Assembly: GCA_030710605.1 (NCBI GenBank)
Contig: CP092877.1
Coordinates: 5,691,730-5,755,729 of the forward strand
Source: Cordylochernes scorpioides
Taxonomy: Eukaryota > Arthropoda > Arachnida > Pseudoscorpiones > Chernetidae
DNA: 64,000 bases
Reading direction: 5' to 3'
The position numbers and the translations under genes are program-made. Below the pieces are notes generated by a model. That model saw only the letters and a program-made list of their open reading frames with translations, was not told the origin of the DNA and ran no database searches. Positions 34,521 through 47,327 of the stretch are shown one piece after another (positions within the stretch are counted from its first letter, which is position 1; each line of letters begins with the position of its first letter).

Positions 34521-36684
34521 AAATATTATGATGCATCCACGCGCCATCTGTTATGAATATTCGAAACTATCATAGACGCGTATGATTCTTTTGAAAATTA
34601 AACAATTTCGAATGTCCTTATATATTACGCGTCTATAATTGTTTCTAATATTCACACATATTTATAACAAACTTAAAAGTTGAATATTCTAAAACTATGA
34701 TCCAAATGGTCAAAAATAAGGTAGTGTGCATGCTGCTGTACTCAAACAGTACTGAGGTCAAATTTGAGGTTCAAACTTTATCAACACATCGTAGGAGAAT
34801 TCTGAATGACCACAGAATGTGATCAATAAAACTCAGCAATTTCTATTACTATAGAGAGCAATTTATCAAATAAATATATTGTTGGATCGGTGGTTCAATC
34901 AGATGCAGAATAGATTGAAATATATAAGTTTTAATATATCTCTCTCTCACGACATAGCAAGCAGCCAGAACAAGGGAAGACATAACAGGAAGTGAAGGGA
35001 AAGGTACAGCGCCTCTAGTGGTAGTGGTTGGAAGCTCCTAAATACCACGTCGTCCCGTGACGTATGCGCGCTGGATTTGAAGGAAGCACACAGTTCAGAA
35101 TATATATCGTATCAATTTCTGTGTCTTTCATGGAGAATATATCGCAAACTTTCAAACAAAGGCGAGCGTTTTCCTTTATCCAGTAGGAATGTAGGAAAAT
35201 TGAGCTATTTATAACGTATATGATTAATTTAAATGAAACAAATTTAGCATTTTTGGCGATAGAACATTTTTTTTTTATTATTTAAGTTTTCTACAAAGGA
35301 TGGCGCGCTTTTACACCGTGTATATAGGAATAGCATTGTGCTGAGGAAAGCTTGCAATTGATGTTCTAAAAAGACACATTTTACCCAACAATCTCTACTC
35401 TCTTTATTTAAGAAATATGGGGAGATTATTCGTCATAAAAAGATCAATTTATAGTTTCAATTAAATATTATATATTTTGAGGAAACTCTCTGGATCAAGT
35501 AAAATGAAGAATGGTTCTCCCATTGTTTGATCAGCCATTGCTAGCTTTGAATCAAATCAGAAGCTTGTTTTCAAACAGCTGATTCCATTATAAATTTCCA
35601 ATTTGTTTAGCTATAATAAAATTGCTTCATACGTAGTGTTCAACATACACATTTCGCTAAATTACTTCGCAAAAAAGCATTCAGATTATAGAATGTATTT
35701 GTTCTATATATTTACACTACTGGCCGAGATTTATATCTGGATTCGGTAAACAAGCTCTCTCAAAACAGCGTACTATATCTCAAAAACAATAAGAGCTTGA
35801 GAAGGCATTTAGTAAAATTAATATCATATTTTTCCTTTTTCAATCATGAGGGGGTATAATAGTTGTTACTAGTATAGAAGACATAAATACATTAATTACT
35901 TAATATATATTTCATCAACGTTTGAATAACTTAGTTTAAACACCCTCTGAGTAAGAAAATCGATGCCTGCAAATTCAGCTCCAAAGATTTGTCGCTTTCT
36001 AGTTTAAAGCGAATGTTGGGATTTAAATAGAGCAAAGAATAATAGCAGAATTAATGTGCAGATAATAATCAATATACAAAACCAAATATCAACAATATAT
36101 AGACAATATATAGGCAGGGTAATTCAATTCTATCGCGACTGCCTGATTCTATATATTCAACCTATGGTGGCCATAACATCTTCCCCGGGATCCTTTCAAT
36201 CCTTTCTAATTATATCCTCAAATTCTGTCTCCCTTATTAAATGAAAAAACTGTAAACATTTCTCGTTGTTCTTGCTATGATAAGCTGTATATTAAATTTA
36301 CTTGTGAATGGAAATAAATCTAAATACATTAATACCACATCTACCATCAAGGCTGAAGAGAGGCTTCAAATTTTCAGCAACAATAGTTCCAACTCAATTT
36401 CAGTATTCAATATAGAATTTCATAAAGTTTTTACTGTTAATATTTGCAGGAATATTTATTCTTTTTATACATTATCACAAAGGGCATGCCTCTAGTGTTT
36501 GAAATTGCCTATTCATTCCAATGATTGCTCCAAATCGAGACGAAGCTTCTTCAATAAAACGTTTGAAGACTATATAATGAATGATATAACTGGTCAAGCA
36601 TATTAAAATTTTGTGTGCATCATTTCAAATAATAACATAGGTATCCATACACGCTATTATATATTGTCATTATAAACACATCGT
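34521..36684. other. AT-rich spacer, no gene seen
   Basis: No gene. 34960-35100 is less AT-rich (CAGCGCCTCTAGTGGTAG, then ACGTCGTCCCGTGACG) and may be a repeat fragment of unknown family. Confidence 0.45.
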
Positions 36685-36890
36685 GTTGGCTTAAGGCGAG
36701 TAGAATAAGGAAAACAAAAGATTATTTACATAATGTACAAAAGTTTAGAGCCGGCCATTGGGATACAACAACAATGAGTTTTTATTGGGGAAGAGTGACC
36801 TCTGCGGTCGATTTAACAGAGAATTTGGATATATGAAATATAATTTTAAATAGAAAAATATTTTAATATAACATATATATTCTGGTCCTA
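36685..36890 (+). repeat. Dispersed repeat matching the left flank of the 320-bp array
   Basis: Aligns with 46903-47327: both share CTTAAGGCGAGTAGAAT, GAGCCGGCCA, a CAACAACAAT block, GGCGGTCGATTT-type text and ATATAACATATATAT at the end. Here no array follows, so this copy shows what the site may look like without it. Confidence 0.7.
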
Positions 36891-38084
36891 AATTTATTTG
36901 AAATTCATTTAACACAAACATACATACATATAAATCATATCAATTGATAAAAGGAAGAAATGAGATTTGGAAGCTAAGTCAACGACCAATGATAATATTC
37001 AAAGTGTGAATGTGTGAGCATACTCTACATTGACCAAGTTGTACGGGATGTAGGGCAGGTAAAGATGAGTATTTCAATCTAGCACCCGAGTAGGAAGAAC
37101 AACTAGTTATAAAATATAGGCTGGGTGACATGTCCATGGAGATGGATTACCCTGCCGCTGTGGAGACATCCACTTCCTCTCAAGAGAATATTTAAACCTT
37201 GGAATATTTCTCAGTGTTCTTGTAGTTTCTTATAGTATGCATGTTTTTGGTACTTCTGCTATAGAAATAATTCATTTTCATATTTTCACCATTGTCTTTA
37301 TTATTACTAAAACGACCAGAAGATGTCCAATATACATTTCGACTTACAGGTATGCCTCGCTTAAAGACGGGGATGGGGCAGAGATCGTTGAATCACTCTT
37401 CGTTAAGCGAACATATAATTGCATATTTAATCAAAGAGTTTGATATATTTAAATGTGGTATATACATATACACTGTGTATTTATCGTATAAACATTTTGT
37501 AATGTGGTGATAATTTTTGATATTCTTATTTTTGTCTTATTTCCTGTCGATGATATTTTTACGAGTATGTCCGAAATTGAATAGAAGCCGAAACTTCTTA
37601 TATCCAAATCAAAGTGATAAATATATATTTTATATGCAAAGGTTTTATTTTTAAGAATTTAAATATTCAAAACTATTTCGACACCAAATATTTCTTTATA
37701 TAGAAACGCTTTCTTAAGGCCTTAGTAATTTCAAATAAGACAATCTTAAGACTAGGAATGCCACCGGAATCATGCTTCTCTATCGATCCATGAACAAGTT
37801 TTTAGTCGTAAGACGTTTTTTATCTTTCTAACTTCTCTAAAATATTGCTTATAGATCAATATGGAACATATACATTTAGGGCCCTCTGAAAGAATAAAAC
37901 CCTCGAATTTAAACAATAAATATCGACATAAATAATAAAAACTCTCGTAAAAAAACTTTAACAACCCGTAGAATTATAAGACACTTGAAATGTTGACCTG
38001 GACACAATGGAAATAAACAGCAAACACTAATTCCAACAATGTAGACATCCAGAGAAGATAAGAATTTGATATCAATAATTATAG
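36891..38084. other. AT-rich spacer; one possible micro-ORF
   Basis: No clear gene. An ATG frame at 37130-37195 encodes 21 residues (MSMEMDYPAAVETSTSSQEN plus I), with codon-like composition unlike its surroundings; it could be an exon end or chance. Confidence 0.3.
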
Positions 38085-38335
38085 ATGTGAAAAAATAGTA
38101 TAAATGTGATATTCTACTGGGATAAGGTTCATAAATTGAGAAAAGAAAAAAAAAAGCATCTTCTAATCGGGCAACTGAAAGTTGCTGATGGCTTGTGCTA
38201 TCTATCGAAATAAATATAAACTGAAATTGAGTTGAATTGATATTTTGAAATTGGAGTTGATATTTACTCCAATAGATGGTGCAAGCCATAAGCAACTTTC
38301 AGTTGACCGATAATTTTTAATTATTATAAAGCCTT
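38085..38335. repeat. GGCATCTCC-family foldback
   Basis: Arms 38156-38198 and 38275-38315 share GCAACTGAAAGTTGCTGATGGCTTG-type text and its inverse. The upstream 60 bp match 26518-26580. It is a diverged relative of 26581-26669. Confidence 0.7.
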
Positions 38336-41139
38336 AACTATATTTAAAACACCAGGAATATGTAGAAGACCTCCGAATTATTAAAAAAATTCCTGTAGAT
38401 ATGCAAATTTTCGTCAGTTTTGCAAGTAAATTTCCAAGGGTCAGTAGAAGGATGAGATATTTGAATTGTTCCCAACCACTATGTAATCAGATCACCAATA
38501 CGGTTAAAGAGTTTTAGATAGGATTATGATAAATATATTATTTTTTCTCTAGGTAACAATATCGAACTCGTAGAAGAGCATGATAGATGCATAAGTTTTT
38601 AAAAATAATATGCATATAAAAGTATACTTTCTTAAAACTCTTTTACTTATAGAAAACGATACTCTTGATTTGCTACAAATGAAAACAGGCCACAAATATC
38701 GACAATATTTCTGTAAACATCCAGAGACCTGTGGATTATTGATAAGCTCGAATTGTTAGAAAGTAGTATGTAAATAAGAGAGAAACAACAACTAAAGTTT
38801 TTCTTCGTAAATTTCCAAGACACTCGACATTTTTCAACAATTGACCATTAATATTCAAATAGTCAACAAATACCTAATTCTTTCTTACTGAACTTCCAGA
38901 AACATCTAGAAAAAAAGAAGATAGTTGCCTCTTCTGAAAAATTTATAAAATATACACTAATTCATTGGTAACACAGCTCTTTTGAACTTAATATTAACTG
39001 CAATTGTAATATAACATAATTCCACACATATTTCCAAAGCCCAAATGCATCATTGGTTGAAGAGATATGAAATAATATTTTAAAAAGGTCTATATTTATT
39101 TAAATAAGCAGGAGAAATCTTTAACATTTTTCACTTGCAAAACTATTCTGCTATTCTACTGTTGAATTTAAGAGAGAATACGTGCATTCTCAGTATGTAC
39201 GCACCCATAAAGAATATGTTAATATCGAATAAATACCACTTTACTCAGAACTCTAGAGAATTCTGCACTTCCCTACCACATCATGTTGAATGCCGTGATA
39301 TGGAGAAGGTGATAACTGATCTTGTCTAACGGTAGGGCCTGTCGGGTATTCCCCATGAACTTAAAGGGCTTTACCTTCATTTAAGAACTATCGCTAAATA
39401 ACTAATCAGATTTATAAAACAAGGATTGTATAAATTTGACGGTAGGTAAAATCCTGCATAGATACGAGGACCTTCACAAACCCTTTTCTTTTTAAAACTT
39501 CCTTCATTTTCTTTATGATCGCTCCATACAGAAAAGCAAAACTGTTTAAAGTGACAATTCTGGGATATTTTTATGATATAATACTATTGTGTTTTGTGTA
39601 TTGTTGTAATATTGTCTGTGCTAATTTGCACATCTGCCTATGTATCTCAGATATGTTAAATTGTTGTATCGGCTAGCGGTTCTTGGATAGGTCAGGCTGC
39701 TGATAGACGTGAGCTGCTGGTGTACATATAATTTTATCGAATTTAATTTCTTTAATCTCTTGTCCTTCCTTATTGTTTATGAATATCATTAAGTAATAAA
39801 GAATATTCGTAATTATCAGCCTTCTTTCTCTTCTACGTTTATATAATTTATTTTCCCAACAAAAACTTGCCGTGGACCTGATGTAGGCGGCTTTTCGGCC
39901 ATCTCTGTTTAGTACGATTCTAACAGACTAAGCATGCGGTAACAACGTTTCTACGTTAGTTTATTTATATCCATTCGTACCTACTTTAATGATTCTATCA
40001 AATTGAATGCGAAATATACATGTTGATTATAAAAGGCTTACATTGGATAAATTGAAGATTCTTTAAAATATTTTCATTATTTCGACAGTTTGTCGCCAGA
40101 GCCAGTAGAACCTTACTATCTAGTCTTGTCCAACAATGTCGAGAAATAATGGAAGATAACAATGAAGAATTTTACATTGATCCATTGTGTAAGTGTGTTT
40201 CAAATTTAATGCATATACCTCATTGATTGGTCCATATCTTTTTTTGGTAAAATATATATACTAACACATAAATACATTTCGCATTTTAAAAATGAATCGA
40301 TTTGAAAAATTCATATAGAGAATATCTTACCTGCTTAAAAAAGCATATTTCCATTTAGGGTTTTGTTATTAAAGATTTTATAAAATTCTCTAATAAATGA
40401 CAGCTGCGTGAAACAGTGTTATCATCCGGGCCTCGAATGGCCGACTTGTCTCAAGTCTCATGTCTTTCATCATGTCTTCTCATGTATAAGATTTAATTAC
40501 ACAAATATATATTTGTAAATAGAAGTTAATTATTTAAACAAATGTTCGACAGTAGGATAATCCAGGGAGTGTTGGTGTGAGGAGTCAATTAAACGCAACA
40601 AAGATAAAATAATCCAGACACAAACTCTATGTATATGTCGAAAGAAAATTATTTAATTCCGATTGTCCGCCAGTGTAACTTAATTAAAGCTAGGCAGCAG
40701 TGTTTGTTTAAATTCCTGGCCCAGCTTAGGGCGCTATTATCCTAGGAGAGGATGCCGGAATTAAATTCATTTTGAGGAAATTACCAGACCGACACTTTGT
40801 ACTTTTTATTTCAAGTCTAGAAAATAAATATTTTGCTGGGGAAATTATATTTTTACTCATTTAAACCATTCTTGTCAGTTTAATCTGCGGCAAGATGCAA
40901 AAATGGCCATTGATTTTCCTGAATCGATATAGACGGCGGTGGTTGGCGTGTGAATGAATTCCCCTTGTGTTTATTAATGTTTGGTTGTGTAATTGGGCGG
41001 TGATCGCTGATTGGAGCTTCGATTATTTCCTCCCGCATTCTCAAATCATTCCTATCATGGCTATTGATGCCTGAGTATGTACGTTATTCTATTTCTGTCT
41101 TGAGAAGCCAGTGCGAGAATTTACAAATATTGACACTTT
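38336..41139. other. Long AT-rich spacer with complex islands
   Basis: No gene. 40660-40780 and 40900-41070 are complex, with CCTGGCCCAGCTTAGGG, GAATGAATTCCCCTTGTG and ATTGGGCGGTGATCGCTGAT, and look more like conserved non-coding DNA than repeats. 39640-39900 contains AATAAAG and TTCTCTTCTACG text that could be part of an LTR, but no partner was found. Confidence 0.4.
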
Positions 41140-41345
41140 TATTTTGGCCCTTGAATATATTATAACAAAGTATTTATTATTTTATTAACAGAGTATCATT
41201 TTTGTTTATATTTTGCTACTCTGTAAACTTCCCTCATTGCTTATCTTTTTTTATTATTCATAGTTTGTGCTTGCCTTAAATAAATTTCTGTGCCTTCCTG
41301 AAGTTTGTCTTTCCTAATTTTCCACGTGGCAATTTTTATTTGAAA
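41140..41345 (-). repeat. Dispersed repeat, copy 2 (inverse of 23915-24125)
   Basis: Its reverse complement begins with TGCCACGTGGAAAATTAGG and follows 23915-24125 to the TAATAAATACT block. Family unrecognised. Confidence 0.75.
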
Positions 41346-42017
41346 TGTGTTCGTTCTCTTTATTAATTTGATATGAAACTTGAAGAAAATTATATATATA
41401 TATATATATAGGAATATATTATAAAGATATCTTTCTCTATTCTTTCAGATTCTCATCAGATCTATTGCCACACATTTCATTAATATTCACGTTTTTATTA
41501 TAAAAACAACTAAAAATGTACCAAAAAAATAAACCACATTAAAATTTCAAATATTTGAAGATACAATCGCCAAAATGTTATCCATCTAAAGCATCACTAT
41601 GTCACTTAAGATATCTGTGTCGTTAACTCTTTCAATATACAGAATATCCTATCCATGTTTCCACAGTCGTATGCTATGATCTGGTAGTNNNNNNNNNNNN
41701 NNNNNNNNNNNNNNNNNNNNNNNNNNNNNNNNNNNNNNNNNNNNNNNNNNNNNNNNNNNNNNNNNNNNNNNNNNNNNNNNNNNNNNNNGGTGATGGAAAT
41801 GGCTCAAATAGAAAAAATAAACTGTAAAGTAGTGCCCATATTTTGTTAACGTGGAGTGGAATTCTAGCAAGATACAATAAACACCATATAGAAGGGAAAT
41901 ATCCATTATAAAAGAGACTTTGACATGGAAATAATTACAATAGAGAAGTAGAAGGATCCTCAGAACCAGTTCGACGAATTAAAAGAAGCCATGGATCATT
42001 AGCTGAAAATATACATA
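41346..42017. other. AT-rich spacer including the gap
   Basis: No gene; a (TA)n run lies at 41391-41410. The gap is listed separately. Confidence 0.5.
41689..41788. other. Assembly gap of exactly 100 N
   Basis: The fixed length of 100 suggests a scaffold gap of unknown true size. Distances and orientation across it are not guaranteed. Confidence 0.99.
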
Positions 42018-43306
42018 GGTTGTTCCAAAAGTAATACCTGTTTGGCCATAACTTGAAAGGTGATAAATATTTTATATTAAAAATTTGTACACATATAAAT
42101 TTAATATTTGGGAATAGAATGTTTCAATTCAAATTATTCTCCAGAGGAGTCTATACATTTCCTCCAGCTTTGAATTCACGCTATAAATCCGCTCTGGAAA
42201 TATGCTGGGTGTTGTTTTGTCAAACATGTCTTTATGGGCCGTTTTACTTCCTTAAGGTCTTCAAATCTTTGTCTCTTCAAACTCCTTTTCGATGCGGAGA
42301 TTAAATAGAAGTCACAAGCTTCCAATTCAAGGCTGTATGGGGGTTGTGGAACCAGTGACCAGACCATTTGTCCAATAGCTTCTGAAGTTTGAAAGGGGGT
42401 GTGCGACCGTGCATTGTCATAGTGTAACTTTACGGATTTAAGAGGAATCTCTAGTTTTTGTTTCGAATAACTTCCCCTAAACTTTCTTAATGTTAGAACT
42501 TAGCGAGAACTGTTCACAGTGTTACCTTCTTCTAGAAATTCACTCACTATTACACTTCGCATATCCTAAAAGACAGTGGCCATCACCTTTTTGGATGACC
42601 AATGCACTTACAATTAGGTGAGCTGGGATAATACCATTCTAATGACTTAGTTGGTTTAGTTTCTGGGTCTTGAATGTATGCCCAGGTATAGCCACTATAT
42701 TTGAAACAAAAGTATCCTTTTGGGTCTCATAGAGATCCAGTAGCTCTTGGCATAGTTGAACCCGTTGATCACGATGATCAGAGGTTAGTTTCCTAGGAAC
42801 CCATTTTAAAAAGGTATTTCTATAACAAAATCATCAATCATTGTTTCGATTATATTAGATCCAACATTTAGTATATTACACAACTCCCTGATAGTTATTC
42901 TTCGATCATGACGGAAAAGGTCATCAACCTTGTCTCCATTTTCAGGGTTGGTTGCTGTTGGCCTCCCACCTCCTAGTTTTGTCATCCAAAGAAGTCTCAC
43001 CACTTCGAAATATATTCATCCATCTTATTACATTGCTTACAATAATGTGGATTTTTTTGTATGCATTTTTCAATCTCTGACGAATTTCTGAAGCTAAAAA
43101 TCCCTCTATTTCCAAAAATTCAAAAATGGCTCTTTGTTTTTATCTTGATTCCATAATTTTACTCAGGTATCTGATGGTTAATTATCAGATAAGGCTTTAC
43201 TCAACAACATACAAGTTGTATTAAAATTGTATTGTATTAAAATTAGAATAAAAAGGTCAAATATTATTTGAGTTATGGGCAAACAGGCATTGCCTTTGGA
43301 ACGTCC
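42018..43306 (-). mobile_element. Mariner element, decayed
   Basis: Left end GGTTGTTCCAAAAGTAATAC and right end (inverse) GGACGTTCCAAAGGCAATGC are imperfect inverted repeats with TA next to each. The length of about 1.29 kb is normal for mariner, and the inside encodes a broken minus-strand transposase. Confidence 0.85.
42140..43154 (-). pseudogene. Mariner transposase pseudogene
   Basis: Translation begins near 43154 with MESR, followed after a stop by KQRAIFEFLEIEGF, EIRQRL and, in another frame, GGRPTATNPENGDKVDDL and DRRITIRELC, the paired helix-turn-helix region. Near 42330-42260 the text PQPPYSLELEACDFYL matches the HPPYSPDLAPCDF block that holds the third catalytic Asp, and KRQRFEDLKEVK follows it. 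Several frameshifts and stops separate the parts, so it is inactive. Confidence 0.8.
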
Positions 43307-44242
43307 ATAGTATATAAAGAACTGGTATGTGAAGACGAGGAAGGTGAACATGGAGCACCGAAGATAAACATGGATCACCGGGCTACGATGACCATAGAAA
43401 ATATCCAGAAGAAAGACCTACCAAGATGACAGGAGCCCTGACAGCAGATACAGCAGAAGGACTGCTGGAGAGCTGCAGGGCCTTTATAAAAGAACCATAT
43501 CTGCGAGGGCCAGGAGCACCTCGGTAAAAAAAAGGGGAAAAAAAACAGGAGTCAAGATTTCTATTATAAATATCTAAATTTTCCTTTTATGTTAATATTT
43601 CGATGTTGTGAAAAATAAGATATAAATAGAATATAATTTACAACGTTTAGAGGAAAAATTGTAATAATTTTGAAAATGATATAATATTTATTTACTATAG
43701 TTTTGAAGTGATTTTAAAGGCAAAATATAAATATGTTAGTTTTAAAATTTTCGATTTCCTTTCAAATATTTCAAACAATTATAAATTTTCTAAACGTGAG
43801 AGTATCAACACCACAGCTTTCAACCGGAAAAAAAAAAGACTGAAAAGAGATTTACAATGTTTGGAACCTCAATAAATAGTTCCACTTATATCCCGTTTTC
43901 ACTATATTTTACCTTGTTCGGAGTTCAAATTTGTCATCGTTTTTAATTATTTCATGAACAACTATCACCACTTATTATGTACTTCTGTCCAATTCTTCGG
44001 AATAACGTTTTGACGAATTCTTGCTCTTCTTGTTTGAAGAAGCCTGGCATGTAGAGAGTTACATAGCGTGCATCAAAAATAAACTGCGTATCCCTCGCAA
44101 TATATTGTTGCGTTGTTGGTTGACAAAGAATTACTTCCGTGGGTACAAAGGATCTTTAGGACTTTATTTAAGCCCAATCTATAAAATAATCACTGAAGAG
44201 TGCAAAAAAAAAAAACAACAATAAATAAAACAGCAGTTACAA
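43307..44242. other. Spacer with an unidentified purine-rich patch
   Basis: 43320-43530 is richer in G and A, with open but unrecognised frames, and ends in an A-rich run (about 43524-43547), which hints at a retro-copied sequence. The remainder is AT-rich. No gene is called. Confidence 0.35.
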
Positions 44243-44602
44243 ACTCACCAACTGCAGCACGGTCAGGGAAATCGGGAGCAGAAAAGGAGACAGAAGTTCG
44301 TAGAACCTTCTATAATCTTCAAAGAAGTACACCGGCATCGGCGGTAAGCAGCAGTCCGACCTTTGAGACAGCAGCTTGCTTTGCTTGGAGTTCACCAGGT
44401 AGCTTCGTTCTTCTACTTGCTTGCATGAGTTCCTCATCCCTATATATCCTGGAGTAGATATTTCCAGAACGGGAATGGTTGGTCAGCCAATCAGAAAGCC
44501 GCCAGCTCTGAGCCTTGCGCAATCGCTTTAGATTGGCCAATCAGTTGTTCTCCCGATTTTTCTACATTTTTCTTGAACGTTCTAAAACATTCTATTCTGG
44601 AA
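44243..44602 (-). promoter_or_regulatory. Heat-shock-type promoter and possible first exon
   Basis: Read on the minus strand: 44602-44570 holds seven 5-bp-phased units of GAA/TTC, six exact, including GAAcgTTCaaGAA, a strong heat-shock element. Then come CCAAT boxes in both orientations (44532-44541 and 44487-44491), a proximal heat-shock element TTCccGTTCTGGAA-like at 44474-44462, and a TATATA box at 44446-44441. Transcription would start near 44412. The following leader contains CCAAGCAAAGCAAGC, and a good splice donor, GTGAGT, lies at 44248-44243. HSF trimers bind such arrays in known heat-shock genes. The exon frame is unrecognised; the unit could also be an LTR promoter. Confidence 0.5.
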
Positions 44603-44789
44603 TGCGCCATTTATTTTTCTACGTAGCAATATAATAAGTGATACAATAAACCTGTTCGTAACAAGACCTAGAAGTTAGTGTTATAAGAATGTCCTAAAAG
44701 TTCGTGTTTTTCTTAAAACGTTGCTTTTCTTATCACTAAGCGATTAACATTATTACGGCGAATACATAATAATGCATAAAAATAAATAA

Positions 44790-44939
44790 GGCATCTCCTG
44801 ACCACGAGCACATGTGCTTTTAGATGGCAGAACGCCATCTAGTGGAGCAAAAATAAACTAAACGTTTATTTAGCTTGTTCCGTGATATTTGGCCAACCCA
44901 ATTTCTTGATAAATCAAGTGCTCGTGGTCAGGAGATGCC
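44790..44939. mobile_element. GGCATCTCC-family MITE, 150 bp
   Basis: Perfect 22-bp inverted ends (44790-44811, GGCATCTCCTGACCACGAGC..., and 44918-44939); the similarity continues outward into AAATAAAG-type text. The interior has AACGCCATCTAGTGG and TATTTGGCCAACCCAATTTC, shared with 34252 and 52103. It is non-coding and lacks the hammerhead. A TTTTTTTTCTATTGTTTTTT tail follows at about 44975, also seen next to the 8606 fragment. Confidence 0.75.
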
Positions 44940-45000
44940 TTCTTTATTTTTAATATCAACACCTGACCCATCTATTTTTTTTCTATTGTTTTTTCATAAT

Positions 45001-46195
45001 AATACATAATACAAAGACACTATACATAACGGTGAATATAATTATTTTAAATAAATGTCTTAAATTAATATTTGAAATAATTTTTTGCAAATGTTTACGA
45101 TTTTTTGGGACAACCTTGTACTTGCAATAGGTGTGTTCATGTTCTTTGTTTGTGCGCGCTATATGATTTTCCTGGAAATTTATTTCCGAAAATTCTTCAA
45201 CAAAGAAACAATATTTGGCAGGTATATGGCTCTTAGAATTTATCTTTATGTAATATTTCCTTTCAAAAATAAAGTTGTAGAAATAAATTATGAACTTAAA
45301 TATTGTCTTATCTATCTCTTTTTTCAAACTGTTTGATATAGTGATATAATGTCAACTGGAAAACTCCTTAACAGCGTAAATTTACTCTGTTTGACCAAAT
45401 ATCAGACATATAATGCCAAGTTATGATCCAATCTCCCGATCTCAGTTTGTTCGTCAGACAAAAAGTAAGTATTTGACAGTATAAATCCATACGTGCTCAT
45501 TGATTTCACAAACTTATGTTTTCAATACATCGATATAACTGTAAAATAAATATTTATAATAATTTCGGAATAATTTTCTATAATATAACAAAAAAAAAAG
45601 AAAAGGACGTGCTTGTTGCGTCTTTTTGGCTAAGAAAAATATTTCTTTTATTTCTGCGATAAACTTTTATAGCGTTATCTGGGTGGACATTACAGTAACA
45701 TAAACTAACACCACTTCTATCTGCGCCGAGAAAAAAATCGTTTAATGACCCTCGTTTTTTTTTCACCAGCGGTTTGTTTGTTACTTTGGAGATGAGAAAG
45801 GAAGTGTGGACTTGTTGATGTTTTTTTCATTTATTGCGTTCTTCAGATAAAATGTTCGGACGCCCTTCGCAAATGTATCGCGACCTGATTATATATTTCT
45901 ATCATTGTTTATATACAATATTTGGTCATATTTCATATTTTAAATAAGATTTCCGGGAATACATTCATTGAATAAAGCTACTTAGTCAAAATATTGGTTT
46001 TGTACCGAGCCAATTTCCGTGTGATGTGGCAAATTGAGTGACTGAAAAATTTGGATGGAACTGTGTAATGTAAATACTTACAGCGGTGTCGCTTCAAAAT
46101 TAACAAAATTTCTGGGAGTATTGACAGCAGATGAGCTCGCCCCTACCAATGGTTTTTCAACGCTGTTGGAAAATGTCTTGTATATACAAATAAAT
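45001..46195. other. AT-rich spacer, no gene seen
   Basis: Overlapping open frames on both strands at 44983-45336 reflect AT composition. 45830-45880 contains a CTGAAGAACGCAATAAATG block on the minus strand, perhaps a decayed foldback end. Confidence 0.45.
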
Positions 46196-46310
46196 TCAGA
46201 CGAAAAAACGAAATAAAAGAAGAAGAGTTTCTTTTAATAGAAATATATCAAAGCAAGCTTTCGGGCAAAAACCCCTTCTACAGGCGTGATTACAGCATCA
46301 AACTTGGTAC
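46196..46310. repeat. Single arm of the 17073 foldback family
   Basis: AAAGAAGAAGAGTTTCTT, GCAAGCTTTCGGGC and CCTTCTACAGGCGTGATTA match the arms at 17085-17160. The second arm is absent. Confidence 0.75.
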
Positions 46311-46902
46311 TATAATACAGGTACAATGGCTAAAAAGAATATATGCAAATAACTATTTACATATTTGCGGAATAAATTATGAAAATGAGATATAAAAATA
46401 AATAACCTTATATTCTTTCAAATATTGGGGAAAATGGTGTTTAATCTAACTACTGAAGTATGGGTTTCAATGGACAACACATATCAGCTTGTTTAGGTAA
46501 CATTATTTGATCATAGCGCATTTTATCTTTTAAATAAAATAAATCACAGCTAATAGGAAACAAAGCGGGCTAGCTCCTGATACGAACACAGCTTCACAAA
46601 TGTGGAACACGTTAATTATTGAAAATTCGACTTCCTTCTTGATGTAAATAGGGATAATCAATCGATTTATATCGCAATGGTATTTTTAAAAACACAGCAG
46701 GTCGATCATAGAGAGAAAATATTTTAGAATATTATTGAGATATAGAATTATTACTTGCTGACGCTGATTGATTTGAGTTCGTAAGCATTTTGGTGTTGGT
46801 TTGTAGTCATTATATTCATAAAATATAATTAACACAGTTTTATTTACTTTTCTTTAATTGTGCTAAGAAGTATAGAATATATATTTCGAGAAAGTACTAC
46901 TT
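46311..46902. other. AT-rich spacer, no gene seen
   Basis: Nothing recognised. Confidence 0.45.
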
Positions 46903-47327
46903 GACTTAAGGCGAGTAGAATATTAAAAAAATAAAATACGTATTTACATAATTACAAAATATTTGAGCCGGCCAACTGGAAACGGAAATATATTTACGGG
47001 GCTGCTAACCAAAATAGATGATTTTTGAGCCCGCATAAATCGGAATATAAACAAAGCACTATGACCAGGCTGGGGAGGCTAGGGATCTCCGTCAGGGAAG
47101 AGGCAGGTTAGGCCGGATTGGGTCCGCGGAGGTCAGGAGGCAGGAAGAGGGCGGGAGACCAACTGGAACGTTCCAATTTTTGTATATGTACCGCCGAACA
47201 AGCGAAACAACAACAATAGGTTTATATAGGGAAAGACGCGACTTCTGGCGGTCGATTTTACAGAGTAGTTTGTTCTGGAAATTATAATTTTGAAATAAAA
47301 TATAATTTTTATATAACATATATATAT
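46903..47327 (+). repeat. Dispersed repeat abutting the 320-bp array
   Basis: Matches 36685-36890 at both ends; about 190 bp of GC-rich sequence (47040-47180) is extra here. The last shared text, ATATAACATATATAT, is where the array begins. Confidence 0.7.

Noticed and set aside
39640..39900. Possible LTR or gene end with AATAAAG
   Set aside because: No direct repeat partner or coding sequence found.
43070..43100. CTGACGA inside the mariner relic as a ribozyme core
   Set aside because: It is part of the transposase coding sequence and has no stem II or GAAA partner.
43978..44663. Solo LTR around the heat-shock promoter
   Set aside because: TG and CA ends with AATAAA can be picked, but flanking duplications do not match and no partner LTR was seen; kept only as an alternative.
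44983..45336. Overlapping open frames on both strands
   Set aside because: AT-rich sequence with no recognisable protein on either strand.
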